Shown here piece by piece: positions 28,117 through 37,583 of a stretch of 64,000 nucleotides of DNA. A program made the position numbers and the translations under genes. The notes beneath the pieces were generated by a model. It was not told the DNA's origin. It ran no database searches and saw only the letters and a program-made list of their open reading frames with translations. The number at the start of each line of letters is the position of its first letter. The first letter of the stretch is position 1. Origin of the DNA: Romboutsia lituseburensis DSM 797 (GTDB taxonomy: Bacteria; Bacillota; Clostridia; Peptostreptococcales; Peptostreptococcaceae); assembly GCF_900103615.1 (NCBI RefSeq), contig NZ_FNGW01000002.1, forward strand, positions 496,001 to 560,000, given 5' to 3'.

Positions 28117-28145
28117 ATTTTATATCAAATTTAAATTTGATGCAA
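28117..28145 (-). promoter_or_regulatory. degV promoter with palindromic operator in the spacer
   Basis: On the minus strand TTGCAT (28140-28145), 17 bases, TAAAAT (28117-28122). The spacer is filled by the perfect 18-bp palindrome ATCAAATTTAAATTTGAT (28124-28141), a position where a dimeric repressor would block RNA polymerase. The binding protein is unknown. Confidence 0.5.
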
Positions 28146-28239
28146 AATTTACCACAGTATTTTTTTAGCATAAAACCTTGTCCTAAAACTTAAAATAATA
28201 ATTTTATTAAATTATATGTGTGTTTTTTAGTATTATAAA

Positions 28240-28275
28240 AAGCATGTTTCTAAAAAATAATTTAAAAACATGCTT
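28240..28275 (-). terminator. Terminator after the ECF S-component locus
   Basis: AAGCATGTTT (28240-28249) pairs with AAACATGCTT (28266-28275), followed by TTTTATAA on the minus strand. Confidence 0.8.
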
Positions 28276-28286
28276 ATCTTAAAATT

Positions 28287-28828
28287 TTATTTAATATTTA
28301 TTTTTATATGTTTTTTCAAAATCTGAGCTACAGGAATACCTATAATCATACCTATAATTATTTGAGTTATGTTTCCAGGTATAGATGCCATTGCTTTAAT
28401 GTGATTTCCATACAATATTATTTCTGTAATATAATATCCAAATATCATCCATATACCAGATAATACTATTGCTATTATATTAGTTATAATATTATTTCCG
28501 TCTTTGCCATTAGACCAAGCTATACGACCTATTATATATCCCATAATTCCCCTTACAACAAATGTAAACGGTGCCCATATTGCCCATTCTGATAATAAAT
28601 CAAATAAAGCCATACCAAAAGCACCTGCAATAGCACCTTTTTTTTGCCAAAAACTATGGCTGCTATAAAAAGCATTGTATTTCCTAAATGAACAAGCCCG
28701 CCACTTGATGCTATTGGTAATCTTATATTTATAAATCTAGTAGCTATAAATACTAATGCAATAAGTAATGCTGTTTCAACTAAATCCCTAGTTGTATTTT
28801 TTTGATTACTTTTGCTTGTTACCTCCAT
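28287..28828 (-). pseudogene. ECF transporter S component, split by a frameshift at an A8 tract
   Basis: Two overlapping frames together make one S component of about 180 residues. The first (28828 to 28553) encodes TALLIALVFIATRFINIRLP, then SGGLVHLGNTMLFIAAIVFG. It goes out of frame at a run of eight A (28638-28645) and ends in unrelated sequence. In the second frame the coding continues directly as GAIAGAFGMALFDLLSEWAI and runs to 28287 with further membrane helices. Nine or six A would restore one frame. S components bind a vitamin or precursor and dock on the EcfAAT energy module; this type resembles the PF07155 group, ligand unknown. Possible causes are true mutation, phase variation, polymerase slippage or a sequencing error. 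AGGGGGGAG precedes the first ATG. Confidence 0.82.
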
Positions 28829-28847
28829 AAAAACTCCCCCCTATTTT

Positions 28848-29990
28848 TTATTTGTAGTACTTGTTAAATCTATCCACTAAGTTATACTTACCATTAAATC
28901 CCATTTTTCTTAAACTTATATCTATTGTGTTTAATATATTTAATATCTTATCTATTCTAGCATTTTCCCCCATATGTCCAATTCTAAGTAGCTTATCTTT
29001 GTATTGTGATAATGATGTTGCAACTAAAGTATTATAGTTTTCTAGCATATAATTTGATAAATTTAATGCACCTATATTTTCAGGTATCTTTACTGCAGTT
29101 ACAGTGTTTGAATAACCATTTTCTAAGAATAGCCCTAATCCATAGTCTTTTATTGCATTTCTTGTTGCGTACGCTATTTTATCATGTCTAGCTAATACAC
29201 TTTGTATGCCTTCTTCTAAAACATTATCTATAGCCTTGTCCAAACCAATAATATCGCTTATTGGCATTGTATAAGGAAAACTCTTTTTCTCATAATAATT
29301 TTCCCATATACTTAAATTACAATAAAATCCAATTATTTTAGACTTTCTATTTTTTATAATATTTTTAGCATCTTTACTAATAGACACTATAGTTAATCCC
29401 GCAGGAGCAGATATGGCTTTTTGAGATCCTCCTAAAACTATATCTATCATCCATTCGTCTACTTTAAGTTCTTCTCCAACCATTGCTGCAACTGAATCTA
29501 CAACTGTTAATATTCCGTATTTCTTTAATAATGGGCATATTTTACTTAAATCATTAAGTACCCCTGTAGGAGTATCACAATGCACGACAGTGGCATATTT
29601 AAAGTTATGATCATTTTCTAAAAATTCTTCTAAACTTTTTATATCAATATCCTTTTTATAATCCTGACTAAAAAGGACAGCCTCTCCTCCATACATGCTA
29701 ACAAAATCTTTAAATCCCTCTCCAAATATTCCATTATCTATGACTAACACGCGGTCCCCTGCCTCTGTCAAAGATGCACACGCTGCTTCAAGACCTAATA
29801 TGCCTTCTCCACTCAATATATAAATATCATTTTTTGTATTTATTATTTTTCCTATTTTGTCACATGTATTTTTATAAAAATTTACAAAATCCTTATCTAT
29901 ATCAGGATTTGTAGTTTTAGTAGCTCTAGCTAGTCTTACATTTTCTCTTACATCTGTTGGTCCTGGTGTATAAACTATTTTATTATTCAT
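28848..29990 (-). CDS. Class V PLP-dependent aminotransferase (serine-pyruvate/alanine-glyoxylate type)
   Basis: The 380-residue enzyme opens with YTPGPTDVRENVRLA, typical of the alanine-glyoxylate/serine-pyruvate group. The pyridine-binding aspartate is in TVVDSVAAM (about 165) and the Schiff-base lysine is K191 in GGSQKAISAPAGL. C-terminal RIGHMGE provides the carboxylate-binding arginine. Likely reactions are transamination of serine, alanine or a phosphonate precursor with glyoxylate or pyruvate; the exact one cannot be told. AAGGAGG before the ATG is clear. The frameshifted ECF gene begins 19 bases downstream, so the two are probably cotranscribed, which could mean that the transporter imports a B6 vitamer or a substrate of this enzyme (inference). 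Confidence 0.85.
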   Translation of the reverse strand: MNNKIVYTPGPTDVRENVRLARATKTTNPDIDKDFVNFYKNTCDKIGKIINTKNDIYILSGEGILGLEAACASLTEAGDRVLVIDNGIFGEGFKDFVSMYGGEAVLFSQDYKKDIDIKSLEEFLENDHNFKYATVVHCDTPTGVLNDLSKICPLLKKYGILTVVDSVAAMVGEELKVDEWMIDIVLGGSQKAISAPAGLTIVSISKDAKNIIKNRKSKIIGFYCNLSIWENYYEKKSFPYTMPISDIIGLDKAIDNVLEEGIQSVLARHDKIAYATRNAIKDYGLGLFLENGYSNTVTAVKIPENIGALNLSNYMLENYNTLVATSLSQYKDKLLRIGHMGENARIDKILNILNTIDISLRKMGFNGKYNLVDRFNKYYK

Positions 29991-30121
29991 TCCTTTTACC
30001 TCCTTGCATACCTTTTCATAAATATTGTATATTACTTTCCTATATTATGGTACAATTTTAATTTATTTCAAAATTGTACGGATACATTTTTACAGTATTA
30101 ACTATTTAATTTTCTTCAATA

Positions 30122-30154
30122 AAAAAAGAGCTAATTAAAAATCAGCTCTTTTTT
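30122..30154. terminator. Second of two tandem terminators downstream of rpsO
   Basis: Eleven-base perfect arms (30122-30132 and 30144-30154), each flanked by A or T runs, so it can work in either direction. It lies 28 bases beyond the first terminator. Confidence 0.75.
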
Positions 30155-30181
30155 ATTATTGATATAGGTATACTTGTACAA

Positions 30182-30209
30182 AAAAGAGAAGGTATATACC
30201 TTCTCTTTT
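30182..30209 (-). terminator. Intrinsic terminator of rpsO
   Basis: A perfect 28-bp palindrome (14-base arms, GGTATATACC at the centre) ends 19 bases past the rpsO stop codon and is followed by T5 on the minus strand. Confidence 0.85.
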
Positions 30210-30227
30210 ATATCATAAAGTAAATTA

Positions 30228-30488
30228 TTATTTTCTTAATCCTAACTTAGCTATTAACGCTCTGTATCCTTCTAAGTCTCTATCTTTTAAGTAAGCTAAT
30301 AAGTTTCTTCTTCTACCAACCATTTTTAATAATCCTCTTCTTGAGTGGTGGTCTTTTTTGTGAGTTTTTAAGTGATCATTTAACTCATTTATTCTAGCTG
30401 TTAATAAAGCTATTTGTACTTCTGGAGAACCTGTATCTCCTTCTTTTCTTCCGTATTCTTTTATTATTTGTTCTTTGTTCATCATCAT
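30228..30488 (-). CDS. rpsO: Ribosomal protein S15
   Basis: S15 binds 16S rRNA early in assembly of the 30S platform. The 86-residue protein shows the family signature: [33 protein letters not shown] and [10 protein letters not shown]. Three ATG codons in a row begin the frame; the first is best spaced from GGAGG. Order truB-ribF-rpsO is conserved from Bacillus. The 83-bp gap to ribF may hold its own promoter or an S15-binding leader, but I cannot define one. Confidence 0.97.
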   Translation of the reverse strand: MMMNKEQIIKEYGRKEGDTGSPEVQIALLTARINELNDHLKTHKKDHHSRRGLLKMVGRRRNLLAYLKDRDLEGYRALIAKLGLRK

Positions 30489-30571
30489 TGTGATTTACCT
30501 CCATAAATTTAAAATCGCCTATCACTAAGCACTAATTGGAGTAATTAAATGCCGAGTAATGGTTACTTGAA

Positions 30572-31516
30572 TTATTTTATCATACATTTTTCAGTTTTGC
30601 AAATATACTTTTCAAAAACATAATTAGTATCTTTTCCTAGCTGATTTTTTAATTCTTCTAGAGATGAGAACTTCTTTTCATCCCTTATTCTTTCTAAAAA
30701 TTCAACTTTTATATTTTTACCGTATATATCTTCATCAAACTCTAAAATGTTAGTTTCTATTGATAAACTTTTACCATTTACAGTAGGATTATAACCTACA
30801 TTTGTTGCACCAAAGTAAACTTTATCTTCAACATATACTTTAGTTGCATATATTCCATTTTTAGGAATAACCATATTATTATCACTTTCTAGGTTTGCAG
30901 TGGGAAATCCTATTGTTCTTCCTAGTTTCTTTGAATGAATTACTCTACCTTCTAATTGATAATTATATCCTAGATATTGTCTTACTTTATCCAAACTACC
31001 TTCTAATATTAAACCTCGAATTTTCGTACTACTTACTCTTATTCCATTTATTCTTATAGGACTTACTACCTGTAGCTTAAATTTGTATTTATGTGATAAT
31101 AGCTGCAATGAATCAATGTTTCCTTCTTTATTTCTTGCAAATGTGAAGTCATGCCCTATTATAAGTTTCTCTATATTAAGTTTATTAACTAAAATATTTC
31201 TTACAAATTCATTAGGTGTAATTTTAGTCATATAATCATCAAAAGGTATACTTATAACCATATCCACGCCCATATTTTTAAGTATAGCTAACTTTTGCTT
31301 TTCACTTATAATATTTTTTACGGAATTTGGTATAAAATAATTGCCCGGATGGTTTTCAAATGTAAATACTATACTTTGAATGTTGTTCTTCTTAGCATAG
31401 TCTACAGTTTCTTTTATAAGAACCTGATGACCTTTATGAAGACCATCGAAGTTCCCTATAGTTATAACACTTTTATTTTTATTATTTATTTCATTTATAG
31501 ATTTTATAGTATTCAT
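30572..31516 (-). CDS. ribF: Bifunctional riboflavin kinase/FAD synthetase
   Basis: RibF converts riboflavin to FMN and then FAD. The N-terminal nucleotidyltransferase domain shows ITIGNFDGLHKGHQVLI and the (H/N)xGH-type site; the C-terminal kinase domain shows LGRTIGFPTANL. The 314-residue length from ATG 31516 (MNTIKSINEINN) is normal. An ATG 30 bases upstream has no Shine-Dalgarno, whereas GGGGAT precedes 31516. It follows truB after 97 bases. Confidence 0.95.
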   Translation of the reverse strand: MNTIKSINEINNKNKSVITIGNFDGLHKGHQVLIKETVDYAKKNNIQSIVFTFENHPGNYFIPNSVKNIISEKQKLAILKNMGVDMVISIPFDDYMTKITPNEFVRNILVNKLNIEKLIIGHDFTFARNKEGNIDSLQLLSHKYKFKLQVVSPIRINGIRVSSTKIRGLILEGSLDKVRQYLGYNYQLEGRVIHSKKLGRTIGFPTANLESDNNMVIPKNGIYATKVYVEDKVYFGATNVGYNPTVNGKSLSIETNILEFDEDIYGKNIKVEFLERIRDEKKFSSLEELKNQLGKDTNYVFEKYICKTEKCMIK

Positions 31517-31613
31517 AATGATATCCCCATTTAAATTAAAATTCACTTGTTTATTAATTACCTTATATTTTATATAACACTATTAACTAAACAAATAGAA
31601 AATATTAAATTTC

Positions 31614-32525
31614 TTATACTATAAATAGTTTATCACTTTTAACACTTATCGTGTTGTCTTTTTTTGATAGTTTACCTACTCCTATAAATTCTTTTTGTTC
31701 ATTGTACACTCTTACAAATTCATCATTTTTATCAAATGTTTTTTCTAGGAATCTTCTTTCATCTATAATTCCACCATTTATATAGTACTTTTCAGCATTA
31801 GGATGAATAACAATGTGTTTAAAATTAGATAATACATAGTCAATATCATATAGATACTTATCTAACGTGTTATTATTTTTATATTCTTCTAATTCTTCTA
31901 TTGTTATACCGTTGTCTAAGTCAAATTTACCTGACGATGTTCTAAGTAAAAATGACATATGTCCTCCACAACCTAACTCTTTACCTATATCAAAACAAAT
32001 ACTTCTTACATAAGTTCCCTTTGAACATTTAACATAAAACATTATTTTGTTTTCTTTTATACTTAATATATCAAGTTCTTTTATATTAACAGGTCTAGTT
32101 TTTAAATTTATCTCATCTGCTCTTCCGCTTCTTACTAAATCACACATCCTCTTTCCATTTACTTTAAGCGCTGAGTAAATTGGAGGTAGTTGATCTATAT
32201 GTCCTCTTTGAGTATCAAATGCATTTTCTATTTCTTCTTTAGTAAAATCTACATTATCAACCATTTCTATTATTTCACCAGAAGAATCATAAGTATCTGT
32301 TGTTATTCCTAGAGTTAATTCACAAATATACCCTTTATCTTTATTAAGTATAAGTTCACTTACTTTGGTCGCTTTTCCTATACATATAGGTAGTACCCCT
32401 GACGCATCTGGGTCAAGGGTACCTGTATGTCCAACCTTTTTAGTATTTAATATTCTTCTTACAGCACTTACAACATCATGAGACGTCATACCTGTAGGTT
32501 TTATTATATTTACAATTTTGTTCAT
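31614..32525 (-). CDS. truB: tRNA pseudouridine-55 synthase
   Basis: TruB isomerises U55 in the T loop of tRNAs. The protein (303 residues) has the catalytic aspartate D38 in HTGTLDPDASGVLPI, the KATK segment, and YSALKVNGKRMCDL. A C-terminal PUA-like region follows. The frame opens at GTG 32534, but that codon lies inside the Shine-Dalgarno AAGGTGG, so ATG 32525 is chosen. It sits ten bases after nrnA. Confidence 0.96.
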   Translation of the reverse strand: MNKIVNIIKPTGMTSHDVVSAVRRILNTKKVGHTGTLDPDASGVLPICIGKATKVSELILNKDKGYICELTLGITTDTYDSSGEIIEMVDNVDFTKEEIENAFDTQRGHIDQLPPIYSALKVNGKRMCDLVRSGRADEINLKTRPVNIKELDILSIKENKIMFYVKCSKGTYVRSICFDIGKELGCGGHMSFLLRTSSGKFDLDNGITIEELEEYKNNNTLDKYLYDIDYVLSNFKHIVIHPNAEKYYINGGIIDERRFLEKTFDKNDEFVRVYNEQKEFIGVGKLSKKDNTISVKSDKLFIV

Positions 32526-32535
32526 ATTATCCACC

Positions 32536-33510
32536 TTAGATTGTCTTTAATACAGCTTCTAAGACCTTTTTCTTAGCATTTTCTACACTATCATAGATAG
32601 TACATCCTGCTGCTCTTACATGTCCTCCACCATTAAAACTTTGTGCTATTTGGCTTACATCCACATAATTTTTCGATCTTAAACTTACCTTGACTTCATT
32701 TTCTTTCTTTTCTTTAAGTAAAATACCTACTTCTACACCCTGGATATCTCTAGTGTATGATGTAATTCCATCCACATCATTAAAGCTTATAGTATTATTT
32801 TTTAACATTTCTTTTGTTATACTTATACTTGCAACTTTGCCATCTATAATATCTAAAGTATTTAAAGCTTCTCCTAACAACTTATAGTAATTATAAGGAT
32901 TACTTTGGAATACTTGTTGTATTATCATATCTCTTTTAGCACCTTTTAATAATAATTCTTTCGCCATTTCAAAACTACTTGGATGAGTACTTGAATAAGC
33001 AAAGTTGCCTGTGTCAGTTACTAACCCAGTATAAAGTGCTGTAGCTATATTTTCATCTATTAAATCTAAACCTTTAATATTTTTAAATTCAACAAGAAGA
33101 TTATATACTAACTCACATGTTGATGATGCATTTGCATCTATATAATTTAAATCACCATAAGCATCATTGCTTGCATGATGATCTATACAGATTATCGTTT
33201 TTGCACTATCTCTAATATCATCTGATAAACATATTCTGCTTTTGTCTCCACAGTCAAGTGCTATTATACTGTAATCTTTTTGTTCAAATTCACTAGATTT
33301 TAATATTTTCACTCCATCAACTAAAAAATTTAGATTTAAAGGAGCGCTATCATCTAAAACGTAGTAAACGTTTTTCCCTAACTTTTTTAAGCTATAATAC
33401 ATACCAAGTGTAGAACCTATATTATCTCCATCAGGACTAACATGAGAAGTAACGACAAAGTCGTTACTTCCATGTAAAAATTCTATAATATTATCAATAT
33501 TATTCTTCAT
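32536..33510 (-). CDS. nrnA: DHH/DHHA1 phosphoesterase, NrnA-like
   Basis: The 324-residue protein has the DHH family motifs: SHVSPDGDNIGS, ALDCGDKSRI and IDHHASNDAYGD for the two-metal site, and the C-terminal DHHA1 signature FNGGGHVRAAG. NrnA degrades nanoRNAs, and in some species dephosphorylates pAp or cleaves c-di-AMP/pApA. Starts at 33528 and 33510 are both possible; the second overlaps rbfA by 11 bases and has the better GAAGAAGAG upstream. It lies between rbfA and truB as in many clostridia. Confidence 0.92.
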   Translation of the reverse strand: MKNNIDNIIEFLHGSNDFVVTSHVSPDGDNIGSTLGMYYSLKKLGKNVYYVLDDSAPLNLNFLVDGVKILKSSEFEQKDYSIIALDCGDKSRICLSDDIRDSAKTIICIDHHASNDAYGDLNYIDANASSTCELVYNLLVEFKNIKGLDLIDENIATALYTGLVTDTGNFAYSSTHPSSFEMAKELLLKGAKRDMIIQQVFQSNPYNYYKLLGEALNTLDIIDGKVASISITKEMLKNNTISFNDVDGITSYTRDIQGVEVGILLKEKKENEVKVSLRSKNYVDVSQIAQSFNGGGHVRAAGCTIYDSVENAKKKVLEAVLKTI

Positions 33511-33889
33511 CAAACTCTTCTTCTTCATCTATTGTAGATGCAGTAGCTCCATTATTTACTTTTCTGATTAAATCATCCATATACATTCCGTTTTTTATAG
33601 AATCATCAACCTTGAATATTATTTGAGGAGTATGTCTTAACTTTACGTTTTTACTTACTTCTCTTCTTATATAGCTTACTGCACTTCTTAGTCCTTGTAA
33701 TGTAGATTCTTCGTCTCCACCTAGTATACTTACATATACATATGCATAACTTAAATCACTTGTAACTTCAACATCAGTTACACTAACCATAGAATTTATC
33801 CTAGGGTCTTTTATTCCACTTATAAGCATTGTACTTATAACTTTTCTTATCTCTTCTGCAATTCTTTTAGTTCTACTATATGATGCCAT
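33500..33889 (-). CDS. rbfA: Ribosome-binding factor A
   Basis: RbfA is a small KH-fold protein that assists 16S rRNA 5'-end maturation, especially in the cold. The 129-residue sequence has RTKRIAEEIRKVIS, the IKDPRINSMVSVTDVEVTSD segment and LRHTPQIIFKVDDSI. A glutamate-rich tail (EEEEFDEE) overlaps the start of nrnA. AGAGG precedes the ATG. Confidence 0.96.
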   Translation of the reverse strand: MASYSRTKRIAEEIRKVISTMLISGIKDPRINSMVSVTDVEVTSDLSYAYVYVSILGGDEESTLQGLRSAVSYIRREVSKNVKLRHTPQIIFKVDDSIKNGMYMDDLIRKVNNGATASTIDEEEEFDEE

Positions 33890-33910
33890 TAGTATCGACC
33901 TCTTTTATAT

Positions 33911-35854
33911 CTATTTTAATTTTCTTTCTACTTCTTTAGTTATATAAGCTTCTATTATATCGCCTTCTTTTATGTCGTTATAATTAACGAAACTCATACC
34001 ACATTCATATCCATAGTTAACTTCTTTAACATCATCTTTGAATCTCTTAAGAGCTGCTAGTTCACCTTCATGGATTATTATTCCATCTCTAACTACTCTT
34101 ACTTTTGATCCTCTGAATATCTTACCATTAGTTACATAACATCCTGCTATTGTTCCAACACCAGATAATTTAAATGTTTCTCTAACTTCAGCTTTACCTG
34201 TATCTTCATCTCTATATTCAGGATCTAACATACCTGTCATAGCAGCTTGAACATCTTCTATAGCTTTGTATATTATAGTGTATGTTCTTACGTCTACAGA
34301 TTCCTTTTGAGCTAACATTTCAGCACCTGGAACTGGTCTTACGCTAAATCCTATTATTATAGCATTAGACGCAGCAGCAAGCATAACATCTGATTCTGTT
34401 ACTGCTCCAACTCCACCATGTATTACTCTAACAGCAACTTCTTCATTTGATAATTTTTCAAGAGATTGCTTAACTGCTTGAACAGAACCTTGAACATCAG
34501 CTTTTATAACTATGTTAAGTTCCTTAACTTCTGCATCTCCCATTTGAGAGAAGAAGTCATCTAAACTCATTCTTTGGTTAGATTTTAGCATTTCTTCTCT
34601 AGCCATTTGTTGTCTCTTTTCAGCTACATTTCTAGCTATTTTGTCAGTTGCAACAGCAACAAACTGATCTCCACCTTGTGGAACTTCTGATAATCCTAAT
34701 ATTTCTACTGCAGTAGATGGAGTAGCAGCCTTTACTCTTTTACCTTTAGAGTTTATCATAGCTCTTACTTTACCACTTGCAAGACCACAAACTATTGGAT
34801 CTCCAACATTTAATGTTCCACCTTGAACAAGTATAGTAGCAACTGGACCTCTACCTTTGTCTAATTCAGCTTCTATTACAGTACCAACAGCTCTTTTCTT
34901 TGGATTAGCTTTTAACTCTTCCACTTCAGCAACTAAAAGTACCATTTCAAGTAATGTATCTATACCTTCTCTTTTTAAAGCTGATACTGGAACACATATA
35001 ACATCTCCACCCCAGTCTTCAACTAATAATCCTTGCTCTGATAATTCTTGCTTAACTCTATCAGGGTTTGCTCCTGGCTTATCTATTTTGTTTATAGCTA
35101 CTATTAAAGGTACATTTGCAGCTTTAGCATGGTTTATTGCTTCTACTGTTTGAGGCATTATACCATCATCAGCAGCAACAACTAATATTGCCATATCTGT
35201 AACTTGTGCACCTCTAGCTCTCATAGATGTGAAAGCTTCATGTCCTGGAGTATCTAAGAATACTACTTTTTCTCCATTTACCATAACTTCAGAAGCACCT
35301 ATATGTTGAGTTATTCCTCCAGCTTCACTTGAAGTTACATTTGTTGATCTTATAGCATCTAGTAAAGATGTTTTACCGTGGTCAACGTGTCCCATAACAG
35401 TAACAACTGGTGGTCTTTTTACTAAATCTTCTTCTCTATCTTCTTCTATTTCAAGTAATTCTTCTATTGCTTCTAACTCTTCTTCATCAGATCCACCTTG
35501 AACTAATTCAAATCCGTATTCACTAGCTACAAGCGATCCTATTTCTAAGCTTATTTCTTGGTTTATTGATGCCATTGTTCCCATTTTCATAAGCTTCATT
35601 ATTATTTCAGATGCAGATTTATCTAATTTATTAGCTAATTCTTGAACAGTTAATTTTCCATCTATTTTTATAGTTGGTCCATTAGTTGCTGCTACTTCAT
35701 CTTTTAATATATCCATAGCTAATTCTAATTCATCTTCTTCTATTTCAGAATTTTCATCAACTACGTTTATCTCTAATTCTTTTAATTTAACTAGTACATC
35801 CTCATTGGACATTCCTAATTCTTTCGCTATTTGGTATACTCTTGTTTTTGACAC
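33911..35854 (-). CDS. infB: Translation initiation factor IF-2
   Basis: IF-2 is the GTPase that places initiator tRNA on the 30S subunit and promotes 50S joining. The 647-residue protein has a short N-terminal domain, then the G domain ([30 protein letters not shown]) and the C-terminal tRNA-binding domains with the IGFSVRPVP segment. It lacks the long linker of E. coli IF-2. The start is GTG, seven bases after GGGGGTG. Confidence 0.98.
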   Translation of the reverse strand: MSKTRVYQIAKELGMSNEDVLVKLKELEINVVDENSEIEEDELELAMDILKDEVAATNGPTIKIDGKLTVQELANKLDKSASEIIMKLMKMGTMASINQEISLEIGSLVASEYGFELVQGGSDEEELEAIEELLEIEEDREEDLVKRPPVVTVMGHVDHGKTSLLDAIRSTNVTSSEAGGITQHIGASEVMVNGEKVVFLDTPGHEAFTSMRARGAQVTDMAILVVAADDGIMPQTVEAINHAKAANVPLIVAINKIDKPGANPDRVKQELSEQGLLVEDWGGDVICVPVSALKREGIDTLLEMVLLVAEVEELKANPKKRAVGTVIEAELDKGRGPVATILVQGGTLNVGDPIVCGLASGKVRAMINSKGKRVKAATPSTAVEILGLSEVPQGGDQFVAVATDKIARNVAEKRQQMAREEMLKSNQRMSLDDFFSQMGDAEVKELNIVIKADVQGSVQAVKQSLEKLSNEEVAVRVIHGGVGAVTESDVMLAAASNAIIIGFSVRPVPGAEMLAQKESVDVRTYTIIYKAIEDVQAAMTGMLDPEYRDEDTGKAEVRETFKLSGVGTIAGCYVTNGKIFRGSKVRVVRDGIIIHEGELAALKRFKDDVKEVNYGYECGMSFVNYNDIKEGDIIEAYITKEVERKLK

Positions 35855-35868
35855 AAGATCACCCCCTA

Positions 35869-36189
35869 TTATATTTTTGTTGTTTCCATTAATTCCATTA
35901 ACGTTTTGGCAAAATTCTCATCTTTTACTCCTAGTGCTGCTCTTGGAGCCTTTCCTATTGCCAATCCTAATTGTAACTTAGTTGAGAAATATACATAAGG
36001 TATACTTCTATAAGATGATTTATCTTTAAATAATTTTTTAGTATTATCTGATGCGTCATCAGCTACTATAACTAATTTTACTTTTCCTCTTTTTAGTTCA
36101 AGTAGTGTTGAATCATCACCTGACACTACTTTACCCGCTCTAGTTGCAAGCCCTAAAAGAGAGTATATCTTATTTTCATTAGTCTTCAT
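35869..36189 (-). CDS. ylxQ: L7Ae-family RNA-binding protein YlxQ
   Basis: A 106-residue L7Ae/L30e/S12e/Gadd45 fold. [20 protein letters not shown] and [15 protein letters not shown] are typical, the latter being the RNA-contacting region. These proteins bind kink-turns; the in vivo target of YlxQ is not known. It overlaps rnpM by 11 bases and precedes infB, as in Bacillus. Confidence 0.93.
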   Translation of the reverse strand: MKTNENKIYSLLGLATRAGKVVSGDDSTLLELKRGKVKLVIVADDASDNTKKLFKDKSSYRSIPYVYFSTKLQLGLAIGKAPRAALGVKDENFAKTLMELMETTKI

Positions 36190-36454
36190 ATGCCTTTAGC
36201 TCCTCAAGTAGATTTTCATATACCTCATTAGGTACTTCTAATTTAAATGCCTTATTCAAAGCTTTTGTTTTTATAGCTTTTTTTAAACATTCACAGTCCT
36301 TACATATATATGCGCCTCTACCATTTGCTTTCCCAGCAGGGTCTAAAAATATTTGACCCTCCTTATTTTTGACTATTCTAATTAAGCCTTTTTTAGAGTC
36401 TCTCTCTTGACAAGCTATACATTTTCTTTGAGGAATCTTTTTTTGTTTTTGCAA
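36179..36454 (-). CDS. rnpM: RNase P modulator RnpM (YlxR)
   Basis: The 91-residue protein has the YlxR fold, with PQRKCIACQERDSKKGLIRI at the N-terminus and NGRGAYICKDCECLKKA for the conserved GRGAYxC loop. The family was recently renamed RnpM because it binds the RNase P RNA and modulates tRNA 5' processing. The start is TTG, correctly spaced from GGAGGGG. It lies between nusA and ylxQ. Confidence 0.93.
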   Translation of the reverse strand: MQKQKKIPQRKCIACQERDSKKGLIRIVKNKEGQIFLDPAGKANGRGAYICKDCECLKKAIKTKALNKAFKLEVPNEVYENLLEELKAYED

Positions 36455-36474
36455 AGAACACCCCTCCTTATCAT

Positions 36475-37554
36475 TTATGCATCTATTTGATCATCTTCAT
36501 TTGATGAAGCTTCAATCCCAGCTTGAGATTCACTTTTTATATCTATCTTCCAGTTAGTAAGTTTAGCTGCAAGTCTAGCATTTTGACCTTCTTTACCTAT
36601 TGCTAGTGATAATTGGTAGTCAGGAACTACTACTAAAGCTGACTTTTCTTCTTCATTTACATCAACTTTAACAACCTTTGATGGGCTTAAAGCTGCACAT
36701 ATAAATTCAGCTGGATCATCACTATACTTTATTATATCAATTTTTTCGTCACCTAGTTCATCAACTATATTTTTAACTCTAGATCCTTTTGGACCTACGC
36801 AAGCTCCGATTGGATCAATCTTTTCATCTATAGACTTAACAGCCATTTTAGTTCTTGATCCAGCTTCTCTTGCTATAGATTTTATTTGAACTATTCCTTC
36901 AAATATTTCAGGTACTTCAAATTCAAATAATCTCTTAACTAATCCTGGATGGCTTCTTGATACTACTATTTGAGGTCCCTTATTAGTTTTCTTCACTTCT
37001 AGTATATAAACCTTTATTTTTTGTCCTGCTTTGTAATGCTCTCCTGGTATTTGCTCAACTTGAGTCATAACAGCTTCTATTCTTCCAAGATTTACGTGAA
37101 CAACATTTTTATTTACTCTAGCTACTTCTCCTGTAACTATTTCATTTTCTTTGTCCATAAATTCAGTATATACTATTTCTCTTTCAGCTTCTCTTATTCT
37201 TTGAACTACAACTTGCTTTGCAGTTTGAGCTGCTATTCTTCCGAAGTCTTTAGGAGTTACTTCATGTTCTATTATATCTCCTAATTCATAGTTAGGGCTT
37301 ATTTCTAAAGCATCTTTAAGCTCTATTTCTAAGAAAGTATCATATAAATCAGACTCATCAACTACTACTCTTTGAGAGAATACTTTTATGTCTCCTCCAT
37401 CTTTATCAAATTCAACTCTAACATTTTGAGCTGCACCGAAGTTTTTCTTATATGCAGTTAAAAGCGCTTGTTCTATAGTATCTATAAGAGTTTCTTTATC
37501 TATTCCTCTGTCTTTTTCAAGTTCGTCTAAAGCTTCCATAAATTCGTGGTTCAT
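36475..37554 (-). CDS. nusA: Transcription factor NusA
   Basis: NusA binds RNA polymerase and affects pausing, termination and antitermination. The 359-residue protein has the N-terminal polymerase-binding domain (ALDELEKDRGI), an S1 domain (near NEIVTGEVARVNKNVVHVNL) and two KH domains (DPIGACVGPKGSRVKNI and YQLSLAIGKEGQNARLAAK). It lacks the C-terminal acidic repeats of E. coli, as is normal in Firmicutes. AGGGAGG precedes the ATG. Confidence 0.98.
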   Translation of the reverse strand: MNHEFMEALDELEKDRGIDKETLIDTIEQALLTAYKKNFGAAQNVRVEFDKDGGDIKVFSQRVVVDESDLYDTFLEIELKDALEISPNYELGDIIEHEVTPKDFGRIAAQTAKQVVVQRIREAEREIVYTEFMDKENEIVTGEVARVNKNVVHVNLGRIEAVMTQVEQIPGEHYKAGQKIKVYILEVKKTNKGPQIVVSRSHPGLVKRLFEFEVPEIFEGIVQIKSIAREAGSRTKMAVKSIDEKIDPIGACVGPKGSRVKNIVDELGDEKIDIIKYSDDPAEFICAALSPSKVVKVDVNEEEKSALVVVPDYQLSLAIGKEGQNARLAAKLTNWKIDIKSESQAGIEASSNEDDQIDA

Positions 37555-37583
37555 TTTATTTTTCCTCCCTAATGTTCTTTCAA

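Larger units (their letters stand above)
27923..28286. other. 364-bp intergenic region upstream of degV
   Basis: This gap holds the terminator of the ECF locus (28240-28275), the palindrome-containing promoter (28117-28145), and then about 190 bases of leader with no open frame and no strong hairpin before the degV Shine-Dalgarno. The long leader is A/T-rich and I recognise no riboswitch in it. Confidence 0.5.
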
